A stretch of DNA of 8,712 bases from NCBI GenBank assembly GCA_003973505.1, contig QNXT01000056.1, forward strand, positions 1 through 8,712. The letters run 5' to 3'. Shown here piece by piece: positions 1-6,205 of the stretch. Both the position numbers and the translations under genes were made by a program. The DNA comes from Bacteroidota bacterium (GTDB lineage: Bacteria > Bacteroidota > Bacteroidia > Bacteroidales > UBA1556). The notes beneath the pieces are model-generated. The model saw nothing but the letters and a program-made list of their open reading frames with translations. It had not been told where the DNA came from and ran no database searches. Positions within the stretch are counted from its first letter, which is position 1, and every line of letters starts with the position of its first letter.

Positions 1-63
1 AACTTTGTTGTAGGGAGAGCACTTATTCTTCTTAATTTAGCAACTCAACCAATTGAAATTTAA
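1..63 (+). CDS. possible C-terminal tail of an unidentified upstream gene (partial)
   Basis: Frame 1 is open from the window edge for 20 codons (NFVVGRALILLNLATQPIEI) and stops at TAA 61-63; the other two forward frames close sooner, at about 11 and 32. A strong plus-strand terminator follows 65 bases later, which fits a gene ending here. The fragment is too short to name and could equally be non-coding sequence or the 3' part of an RNA gene. No function is proposed. Confidence 0.3.
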   Translation, partial: NFVVGRALILLNLATQPIEI

Positions 64-127
64 CCGTTTTTATTTCGGCACGCAGCATAGCCGAGACGTT
101 AAGTAAAATATCTAATAGACCTCCTTT

Positions 128-170
128 TCAAAAGGCAGGGCAGAAATGCTCTGCCTTTTGATTTTATATA
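128..170 (+). terminator. strong intrinsic terminator of the upstream transcript
   Basis: A 15-base left arm (128-142) pairs with a right arm (147-161) around a GAAA loop, with one G-T wobble as the only imperfection. The right arm is followed by TTTTAT at 162-167. The tail is T-rich only in the plus direction, so it ends whatever gene or RNA lies left of the window, and it separates that transcript from aspS. Confidence 0.85.
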
Positions 171-289
171 ATATACCAACTTCAGTAGGCAATTCTTGCC
201 TAAATGATGTCCCATAGCCTGCGGAGAAAATTGTATCGAAGCCTGACACATTTTTTACTAATTTCGCAGCTCATTAAAAATACAATATT
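171..289 (+). promoter_or_regulatory. aspS leader with a weak promoter-like box and a small hairpin
   Basis: This non-coding stretch lies between the upstream terminator and the aspS start. TAATTTCG at 259-266 matches the Bacteroidota -7 consensus TAnnTTTG at all but one base, but no convincing TTTG sits about 19 bases upstream, so the promoter is tentative. At 186-202 there is a perfect inverted repeat with 7-bp arms (TAGGCAA / TTGCCTA) and a 3-base loop, which may be a protein site or an RNA hairpin. There is no recognisable ribosome binding site before the aspS ATG, as is common in this phylum. Confidence 0.35.
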
Positions 290-2050
290 ATGCTACGGAC
301 TCACACTTGTGGAGAATTGAATATCAATAATATAAACCAGGAAGTAAAACTTAGTGGTTGGGTACAAAAATCACGTGATTTGGGTGGAATGACCTTTATC
401 GATTTGCGTGATCGATATGGAATAACACAATTGGTTTTCAATATGGAAACAAATGCCGACCTCTGTGAACAAGCACGTAAACTTGGTCGTGAATTTGTGA
501 TTAGCGTGAAAGGTACAGTAACTGAGCGCGAAAGCAAGAATAAAAAAATAGCCACAGGTGAAATCGAAATCATTGTAAACGAACTCAAAATTCTTAATAG
601 CTCCAAAACACCTCCTTTTACAATTGAAGACCAAACGGATGGTGGCGAAGAAATCCGTATGAAATACCGCTATTTGGATTTACGTCGTAATGTGCTAAAA
701 GAAAATCTTTTACTTCGTAATAAGGTAGGTTTTGCAGTTCGTTCGTATTTGAATAATGAAGAATTTATGGAGGTGGAAACGCCTTATCTAATAAAATCTA
801 CTCCTGAGGGAGCGCGTGACTTTGTAGTTCCATCGCGTATGAATCCAGGCACTTTCTATGCTTTACCACAATCACCTCAAACTTTCAAACAGCTATTAAT
901 GATTTCGGGTTACGATCGTTATTATCAAATGGTGAAATGTTTCCGCGACGAAGACCTTCGTGCCGACCGTCAGCCTGAGTTTACCCAAATTGACTGCGAA
1001 ATGTCATTCGTAGAGCAAGAAGATATCTTGAATATTTTTGAAGGAATGACCAAGCAGGTTTTCGATACGGTGAAAAATGTAAAATTGGACGACTTTCCAA
1101 GAATGCCTTATTCCGATGCCATGAAGTATTATGGTAGTGACAAACCAGATATTCGTTTCGATATGAAGTTTGTAGAGCTAAATGATGTAGCTCAAAACAA
1201 AGGATTTAATGTATTCGACAGTGCCGAATTGGTTGTGGGAATATGTGTTCCGGGATGTGCCAGTTACACTCGTAAACAGCTTGATAAATTAACCGATTTT
1301 GTACGCAAACCACAAATTGGTGCCAAGGGTTTAGTTTATGTAAAATGTAATGAAGATGGCAGTTTCAAATCATCAGTAGATAAGTTTTACAATCAAGATG
1401 ACTTGAAAGCATGGGCTGACAAAATGGGTGCAAAGGCTGGAGATTTAATCTTAGTCCTTTCGGGAGATACCGACCACACACGTAATGCACTTAACGAATT
1501 GCGTTTGGAGATGGGCGAACGTTTGGGTCTTCGCGACCGCAGCGTTTATGCTCCTCTTTGGGTTGTCGATTTTCCATTATTAGAGTGGGATGCCGACAAT
1601 AATCGTTGGCACGCCATGCACCACCCCTTTACCGCTCCAAAACCTGAAGACAAGCACTTATTAGACAGCGACCCTGGTAAAGTTCGTGCAAATGCCTATG
1701 ATTTAGTAATCAATGGCGTGGAAATTGGTGGTGGAAGCATTCGTATTCACGACCGCGAAATGCAAGCACGCATGTTTGAGCTCTTGGGATTCAGCGAAGA
1801 AGATGCCAAAGAGCAGTTTGGTTTCTTAATGAATGCTTTTGAGTATGGAGCACCTCCTCATGGAGGAATTGCTCTGGGTTTCGACCGCTTGGTAGCTATG
1901 TTTGGTGGTAGCGATTCCATTCGCGATTATATTGCTTTCCCAAAAAATAATAGCGGACAAGATGTAATGATTTCTTCTCCTTCAAGCATTTCACAAGCGC
2001 AACTTGATGAATTGAATTTAGATGTGGTGATTAAGCAAGAAAAAAATTAA
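290..2050 (+). CDS. aspS: aspartyl-tRNA synthetase
   Basis: This cytoplasmic class IIb aminoacyl-tRNA synthetase charges tRNA-Asp with aspartate using ATP. The protein is 586 residues, the usual length for the bacterial type (about 590 in E. coli). Residues about 15-105 form the OB-fold anticodon-binding domain. Motif 2 is [14 protein letters not shown] at 218-231, with the transition-state Arg; the bacterial GAD insertion lies at about 285-400; HHPFTAP is at 444-450; and motif 3, GGIALGFDR, is at 525-533. Leu31 (in RDLGG) and Lys83 are the residues usually found in discriminating enzymes, where non-discriminating ones have His and Gly, so an Asp-only enzyme is inferred. The start [10 protein letters not shown] aligns with the family N-terminus. 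The gene stands alone between two terminators and converges on thpR. Nothing is missing or broken. Confidence 0.98.
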   Translation: MLRTHTCGELNINNINQEVKLSGWVQKSRDLGGMTFIDLRDRYGITQLVFNMETNADLCEQARKLGREFVISVKGTVTERESKNKKIATGEIEIIVNELKILNSSKTPPFTIEDQTDGGEEIRMKYRYLDLRRNVLKENLLLRNKVGFAVRSYLNNEEFMEVETPYLIKSTPEGARDFVVPSRMNPGTFYALPQSPQTFKQLLMISGYDRYYQMVKCFRDEDLRADRQPEFTQIDCEMSFVEQEDILNIFEGMTKQVFDTVKNVKLDDFPRMPYSDAMKYYGSDKPDIRFDMKFVELNDVAQNKGFNVFDSAELVVGICVPGCASYTRKQLDKLTDFVRKPQIGAKGLVYVKCNEDGSFKSSVDKFYNQDDLKAWADKMGAKAGDLILVLSGDTDHTRNALNELRLEMGERLGLRDRSVYAPLWVVDFPLLEWDADNNRWHAMHHPFTAPKPEDKHLLDSDPGKVRANAYDLVINGVEIGGGSIRIHDREMQARMFELLGFSEEDAKEQFGFLMNAFEYGAPPHGGIALGFDRLVAMFGGSDSIRDYIAFPKNNSGQDVMISSPSSISQAQLDELNLDVVIKQEKN

Positions 2051-2071
2051 ACCTCGATAAAAGAACGATTA

Positions 2072-2114
2072 AAATAGCCCTGAAATAGTTAGATATTTCG
2101 GGGCTATTTCTTTT
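2072..2114 (+). terminator. intrinsic terminator of aspS
   Basis: Starting 21 bases after the aspS stop, arms 2072-2087 and 2094-2109 pair over 16 bp with one T-G wobble around a 6-base loop. CTTTTG follows on the plus strand. The left flank is also fairly T-rich when read on the minus strand, so weak bidirectional use for read-through from thpR is possible. Confidence 0.85.
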
Positions 2115-2196
2115 GTATCTAATCAGTTCCTTTTAGAAATTTTACTCTTCGTAAGCATAGTGTCATATCAGTATTAAATCGCTAAATATCAATATT

Positions 2197-2347
2197 TTCT
2201 CTACCTTCGGAAGACAGGTTTGTGAATCTTTGCGATTTCTTCGTGCCCCTTTGTGTTATAGCCTCATTTTATTTTCAAATAATTATTACACAGAGTTACG
2301 CAAACTAGTCTGCCGAATGGTAGAGAAGCACAAAGTGACACAAAGGT
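2197..2347. repeat. degenerate inverted repeat with CTTTGTG-like units
   Basis: Left arm 2197-2224 and the reverse complement of 2299-2327 agree at 24 of 28 aligned positions with one inserted base; both begin TTCTCTACC, then TTCGG, AGAC and GTTTG. Similarity continues more weakly inward (2225-2240 against 2283-2298). Short units like CTTTGTG or CTTTGCG recur on the plus strand at 2219-2256 and on the minus strand at 2328-2346. There is no open frame of note. It resembles the dispersed non-coding repeats seen between genes in many Bacteroidota, but no second copy lies in this window, so that is inference. The rest of the 2115-2406 gap shows nothing else clear. Confidence 0.6.
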
Positions 2348-2348
2348 T

Positions 2349-2392
2349 AAAAAAAAATAATCTTTACTACGTTTCATCATACTGAATAGTAA
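2349..2392 (-). terminator. possible weak terminator of thpR
   Basis: Reading on the minus strand after the thpR stop, TTACTA (2392-2387) can pair with TAGTAA (2369-2364) across a 17-base loop. After a short gap comes a run of nine T (2357-2349). The stem is short and entirely A/T except for one pair, so this is only a candidate; the T run is the better part of the signal. Confidence 0.3.
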
Positions 2393-2406
2393 CTTTCTTT
2401 TTAAAC

Positions 2407-2961
2407 TTAAAACACATACTCTTTGAGTACACGATATTCCACACCACTTTTTTTCATGATACTTTCGTATAAAAACACCCTGTCAATCAGCATTTCATGC
2501 ATTCCAAATTCCTTATAACGATCAATTACACTTTGGAAATACTTTTTACTCTGTAGTTTTTTAATTCTCCCCAAGGTAATATGAGGAACAAAGTTTTGCC
2601 GATCAGAGGATAGCCCTATTTCTTCCATACCCGCATTCACAGTTTCATAAAGTTTCTCCAAATCCTCATTACGATCCATTCCCATCCATAACACACGGGG
2701 TTGATATTTGCTGCCAAATATTCCTAATTTATCGAAAGAAATAGAGAATGGCTTTTGATTTTGAAGAGAAACTTCCAGTTGTTTCTCTATTTTTTTCAGC
2801 AGTGAATCTTCCGTTGGCCCAAAAAATCGTAAGGTAAGATGTAAATTTTTAGGCTCTGCCCAGCTAATGTTTTCGGCCATCAATTCCGACTTTAATATAT
2901 TGATTACCTGGGAAATAATTACCGTGTCTTTTATGTGAATGGCTAAAAAAACTCTTTTCAT
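2407..2961 (-). CDS. thpR: RNA 2',3'-cyclic phosphodiesterase, 2H family (formerly called 2'-5' RNA ligase)
   Basis: The protein has 184 residues, normal for the ThpR/LigT family. The two catalytic HxTx motifs of the 2H phosphoesterase fold are both present: HLTL at 41-44, within a LHLTLRFFG context, and HITL at 127-130, preceded by VP. Family members open 2',3'-cyclic phosphate ends of RNA to 2'-phosphate in the cytoplasm; the physiological substrate is often unknown. The start beginning MKRVFLAIHI fits the family, whose first strand usually starts within a few residues of Met. No Shine-Dalgarno is visible. The gene is transcribed towards aspS and diverges from the efflux operon, sharing a 104-base control region with it. 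No functional link to the pump is known; proximity alone suggests possible shared control. Confidence 0.92.
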   Translation of the reverse strand: MKRVFLAIHIKDTVIISQVINILKSELMAENISWAEPKNLHLTLRFFGPTEDSLLKKIEKQLEVSLQNQKPFSISFDKLGIFGSKYQPRVLWMGMDRNEDLEKLYETVNAGMEEIGLSSDRQNFVPHITLGRIKKLQSKKYFQSVIDRYKEFGMHEMLIDRVFLYESIMKKSGVEYRVLKEYVF

Positions 2962-2983
2962 AAATATAATATAAATTGGTTTT

Positions 2984-3031
2984 TGAAAACTATGGAAACT
3001 TTTAACCCTTTAATAGTTTCCATAGTGTTCA
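2984..3031. promoter_or_regulatory. 48-bp palindrome, probable operator for the divergent TetR-family regulator
   Basis: Arms 2984-3000 and 3015-3031 are reverse complements at 16 of 17 positions, with the inner 12 bases perfect (ACTATGGAAACT / AGTTTCCATAGT), around a 14-base A/T-rich spacer. The right arm covers the likely -33 element of the promoter before the TetR gene, which is where an autorepressor would bind. A run of six T follows at 3032-3037, so the sequence could also form a plus-strand terminator hairpin. However, no plus-strand gene lies just upstream, so the operator reading is preferred. Confidence 0.65.
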
Positions 3032-3046
3032 TTTTTTATATCTTTG
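3017..3046 (+). promoter_or_regulatory. Bacteroidota-type promoter of the efflux operon
   Basis: TATCTTTG at 3039-3046 matches the TAnnTTTG -7 consensus exactly. TTTC at 3017-3020, 18 bases upstream, is a near match to the TTTG -33 box and lies inside the right arm of the palindrome. Transcription would start at about 3050-3056, leaving a leader of only 10-15 bases before the ATG at 3066. No Shine-Dalgarno is present. Confidence 0.6.
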
Positions 3047-3065
3047 CTCATCAAAAGTACATAAT

Positions 3066-3677
3066 ATGGAAGAACAAATACAGCAAATAACTAAAAAAGC
3101 AGCAAAGCTTTTTCATCGTTATGGAATAAAAAGTGTAAGCATGGATGATGTAGCTCATGAACTATCCATTTCAAAAAAGACACTTTATAAACTGTTTAAG
3201 GATAAAAAGGATTTGGTTTCTAAAGTATTGGAATGTCCTACACACGAAACTTCCAAAGAAATAAGCATAAATAAAAATTTAAATGCAGTAGAAAAACACA
3301 TTCTTGTGTATAAATCGATTGTCAAATTTTTGTCCGATCTAAATCCAACATTCGAATACGACTTAAAAAAGTATTATCCAAACTTGCATGCCGAAGTGAT
3401 TAAAAAACGTCGAAAAAATATCTATGAGAACATGCACCGTGATCTAACTCAGGGGATAGAAGAAGGTTTTTTCCGTTCCGATATAAACATCGAAATAGTA
3501 AATACGATGAATATTATTCGTATCGAAAGCTTTCAAACCATGGATGTAAAGGAAGTATATAATCACGATTTAATAGATGTTGTGAAAGAGTTTTTCTCCT
3601 ACCATTTCCATGCTATTGCTACAGAAAAAGGACTAAAAGAATTTGAAAGAATATTAAAAGAAGAAGAAAATGATTAA
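3066..3677 (+). CDS. TetR/AcrR-family transcriptional regulator of the efflux operon
   Basis: The protein has 203 residues, typical of the family. The N-terminal helix-turn-helix domain spans about 5-52: an ITKKAAKLFHRYGIKSVSMD-type first half, then VAHELSISKKTLYKLFKDK (29-47), the conserved recognition segment with the Tyr-x-x-Phe signature. The remaining residues (about 60-203) form the all-helical ligand-binding and dimer part, which is not conserved enough to predict a ligand. It is the first gene of the operon, and its stop overlaps the next gene by 8 bases. Placement next to an efflux pump and behind a palindrome overlapping the promoter suggests that it represses the whole operon, itself included, and is released by a small molecule, perhaps a pump substrate. 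That is inference; the family assignment is firm. Confidence 0.93.
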   Translation: MEEQIQQITKKAAKLFHRYGIKSVSMDDVAHELSISKKTLYKLFKDKKDLVSKVLECPTHETSKEISINKNLNAVEKHILVYKSIVKFLSDLNPTFEYDLKKYYPNLHAEVIKKRRKNIYENMHRDLTQGIEEGFFRSDINIEIVNTMNIIRIESFQTMDVKEVYNHDLIDVVKEFFSYHFHAIATEKGLKEFERILKEEEND

Positions 3678-5025
3678 ACATCAGAAAGTACTTATTGTCA
3701 TCCTGTTAAGCCTTTTTACTATTCGGGGCTTTGCACAGGAAAATACCGTACAAAGACTTACATTAGAAAAAGCCCGGGAATTGGCCTTACAAGAGAATCG
3801 TAAAATCAAAAATGCCGGCTACGATGTACAAATTGCCAAGAAAAAGGTTTGGGAAACTACAGCCATTGGACTTCCTCAAGTAAGTATCGGTGTCGATTAC
3901 AGCAATATGCTTGATATTCCTGTAACACTTATGCCAGAGCGTATTTTCAATCCCAATGCCGGACCTGATGATTATATTCCCATGAAATTTGGTCAACAGC
4001 ATAATGGCTCATTTAATTTCAATGTAAATCAATTGCTTTTTAGTGGTGAATATATTGTGGGATTGCAGGCTTCAAAAACCTACCAAAACCTTTCCAAACA
4101 GGCCATGCTAAAAGAACAGCGTGATGTTATCGAATTGGTTTCTAAATCCTATTACGCACTTCTTTTCTCCATGGAGAATAAACGAATTTTAGATTCAACA
4201 CTTTCGGACATTCAAAAAACCCATGATGAAATAAGTAAAACATTTCAAGCGGGTTTGGCTGAAGAAACCGATGTTGATCAAATTCAACTCAATTTGCTAA
4301 CGGTAGAGAATGCTCTATCGGCTATCAAACGACAAATTACTGTTAGTCAGTATATCTTAAAATATCAAATTGGTTTGGATATTAACGACTCCATCGTGAT
4401 TGAAGACAGTATGAGTTACATCTTTTCGAATGCAAATATCGAAAATGTCATGCTCCAGAAATTTGATGTAAAGAAAAACCTGGATTATCAAATTCTTGAA
4501 ACACAAAAACGGGTTTCTGAACTCAGTGTTAAAAGAGAAAAATCAACATTTCTTCCAAATATTAGTGCTTTCTATTCGCATAAAGTAAATGGGCAAAACA
4601 ATGATTTTGGCTTTTTTGATGGAAGCCAAGCATGGTATCAATCAAACATCATTGGGGCCGGCTTGAAGTGGAATATCTTTAATAGTGGAAGCAAGGTTGT
4701 AAAAATGCAACAAGCACAATTAGAATTAGATAAAATAGAAAACAGCCAATGGATGCTTGAACAAGGCTTGACATTCCAAGTAGAACAAGCTCGTAACAAG
4801 CTCATTGCAAGCTACGATACGTATTTGAAAGAACAAAAGAATGTGGTTCTTGCTAAGAAAATATATGAACGAGCTTTAGTCAAATTTACCAATGGTATGA
4901 TTTCGAGTAACGAATTAACACTTCTAAATACGCAATACTTTAATAGTCAAACAAACTATTATCGAGCCATGATGAATGTATTAAATGCAAAAATCGAATT
5001 AGATAAAATTTTAAACAATTATTAA
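3670..5025 (+). CDS. TolC-family outer-membrane efflux channel
   Basis: The protein has 451 residues and a Sec signal peptide: a positive start, hydrophobic residues 7-18, and likely cleavage after Ala22 (GFA|Q). The mature protein shows the duplicated outer-membrane efflux protein layout. GLPQVSIGVDYS (67-78) and FLPNISAFYSH (294-304) are matching entry points to the barrel strands, with barrel segments near 107-126 and 328-340. Long alpha-helical stretches (about 133-225 and 345-446) would build the periplasmic tunnel. The paired turns FQAGLAEETDVDQIQ (192-206) and FTNGMISSNELTLLN (406-420) mark the two internal repeats. The trimer would give the pump its outer-membrane exit. The start overlaps the TetR gene end by 8 bases, so translation may be coupled; an A/G-rich stretch (3657-3669) precedes it. 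The 12-base gap to the adaptor gene supports one operon. Confidence 0.94.
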   Translation: MIKHQKVLIVILLSLFTIRGFAQENTVQRLTLEKARELALQENRKIKNAGYDVQIAKKKVWETTAIGLPQVSIGVDYSNMLDIPVTLMPERIFNPNAGPDDYIPMKFGQQHNGSFNFNVNQLLFSGEYIVGLQASKTYQNLSKQAMLKEQRDVIELVSKSYYALLFSMENKRILDSTLSDIQKTHDEISKTFQAGLAEETDVDQIQLNLLTVENALSAIKRQITVSQYILKYQIGLDINDSIVIEDSMSYIFSNANIENVMLQKFDVKKNLDYQILETQKRVSELSVKREKSTFLPNISAFYSHKVNGQNNDFGFFDGSQAWYQSNIIGAGLKWNIFNSGSKVVKMQQAQLELDKIENSQWMLEQGLTFQVEQARNKLIASYDTYLKEQKNVVLAKKIYERALVKFTNGMISSNELTLLNTQYFNSQTNYYRAMMNVLNAKIELDKILNNY

Positions 5026-5037
5026 AAATATAAAAGG

Positions 5038-6183
5038 ATGAAAACGTCTATAAAACTTCTTTACGTAATACTATTAATGTTTGTTGCTTCGGCCTGTCAA
5101 CAAGAAACACAGGACCCAAAAACCGAGCTCAAGAATTTGAAAGCCCAGTTAAAAGCAACTCAGGAGCGAATTAAGGAGCTTGAAGCAATTATTGGAAAGG
5201 ATAATAAAACAAAACTTAAGACGAAAGCCGTTGTTGTTGATTTATTAAAAATAGAACCCGATACCTTTACGCATTATATCACCGTTACAGGAAATGTGGA
5301 ATCGGATAATCAAGCATATATAAGCCCTGAAATTAATGGCCAAATTAAGCGTGTTTTAGTGAAAGAAGGTCAGCATGTAAAAAAGGGACAAGCCCTAGTA
5401 GTTCTTAATTCGGAGATAACTGAAAAAACAATAAATGAGGTAGAAACCAATTTAGAATTAGCAAAAACGGTTTATGAAAAGCAAAAAGAGCTTTGGGATC
5501 AAAACATTGGCTCCGAAATGCAATATTTACAAGCCAAAAACAAAATGAAATCATTGGAAAGTCGTTTGGAAACGCTTCGTGCTCAAAAGCAAATGGCTAC
5601 CATAAGAGCTCCCTATGATGGAATTGTTGACAATCTGTTTCAACATGAAGGCGAAATGGCTAGTCCGGGTCGTCAGGTGTTACAATTGATTAATCTTAAA
5701 AATCTAAAGGTATATGCCGATATGTCGGAGCGATATTTACCCTATGTACATAAAGGTGATATGGCAACGGTTAGTTTTCCAACCTACCCAAACTTTATCT
5801 TAAAAGTTCCCATTTACAGAATTGGAAACGTCATCAATCCGGCAAACCGTACTGTTCGTATCCAATTAAACATTAAAAATAAAGGAAATAAGTTAAAACC
5901 CAATATTATATCAAATGTTCTCCTTCGAGATTATTATAATGAAAAGGCAATTGCGATACCATCCGTTATCATCAAGCAAGATTTGAAAGGAGATTATGTA
6001 TTCATAATTACCAAAAATGAAAAGGGTGAAATGATTGCCAAAAAACAATACATCAAAACCGGAGTTTCGCATAATGCCAAAAGCTTGGTTGTAGATGGTT
6101 TAAAGCCTGGCGACAAAGTGGTTTATAATGGATATAATTTGGTACGAAATGGTTCTTTGCTCAAGATTAATCAAGAACTTTAA
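5038..6183 (+). CDS. RND efflux periplasmic adaptor (membrane-fusion protein), lipoprotein
   Basis: The protein has 381 residues. A lipoprotein signal peptide ends in VASAC, with the lipidated Cys at 20 and Gln at +2. An unusual charged helix with heptad spacing (about 29-53) follows before the core. The lipoyl/barrel-sandwich halves are at about 92-125 (ISPEINGQIKRVLVKEGQHV, 95-114) and 186-220 (IRAPYDGIV, 189-197). The alpha-helical hairpin that contacts the outer-membrane channel is at about 126-185, the beta-barrel at about 222-300 and the membrane-proximal domain at about 301-378. It bridges the RND pump and the TolC-type channel in the periplasm. AAAAGG abuts the ATG, too close for a standard Shine-Dalgarno. 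The permease gene begins 22 bases after its stop. Confidence 0.94.
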   Translation: MKTSIKLLYVILLMFVASACQQETQDPKTELKNLKAQLKATQERIKELEAIIGKDNKTKLKTKAVVVDLLKIEPDTFTHYITVTGNVESDNQAYISPEINGQIKRVLVKEGQHVKKGQALVVLNSEITEKTINEVETNLELAKTVYEKQKELWDQNIGSEMQYLQAKNKMKSLESRLETLRAQKQMATIRAPYDGIVDNLFQHEGEMASPGRQVLQLINLKNLKVYADMSERYLPYVHKGDMATVSFPTYPNFILKVPIYRIGNVINPANRTVRIQLNIKNKGNKLKPNIISNVLLRDYYNEKAIAIPSVIIKQDLKGDYVFIITKNEKGEMIAKKQYIKTGVSHNAKSLVVDGLKPGDKVVYNGYNLVRNGSLLKINQEL

Positions 6184-6205
6184 TAAATAAGACAAGATAA
6201 ATCTT

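Noticed and set aside
1..60. tRNA-like string near the left edge (GTAGGGAGAGCAC resembles a D-arm)
   Set aside because: No anticodon arm or T-arm (GTTCGA-type) follows and no cloverleaf can be drawn.
301..634. Two minus-strand open frames of 101 and 87 residues inside aspS
   Set aside because: Both lie wholly opposite the conserved anticodon-binding region of aspS and look like shadows of it.
2197..2347. CRISPR array or direct-repeat array
   Set aside because: The repeated units are inverted, imperfect and irregularly spaced, with no uniform spacers and no cas genes in the window.
2984..3037. Palindrome plus six T read as an intrinsic terminator
   Set aside because: On the plus strand there is no gene upstream to end, only the antisense of thpR. 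The loop is long at 14 bases and the promoter box follows directly, so an operator is the better reading, though the hairpin cannot be excluded.
3787..4002. 71-residue minus-strand frame inside the outer-membrane channel gene
   Set aside because: It is a shadow of the TolC-family gene, with no start signal and no recognisable domain.
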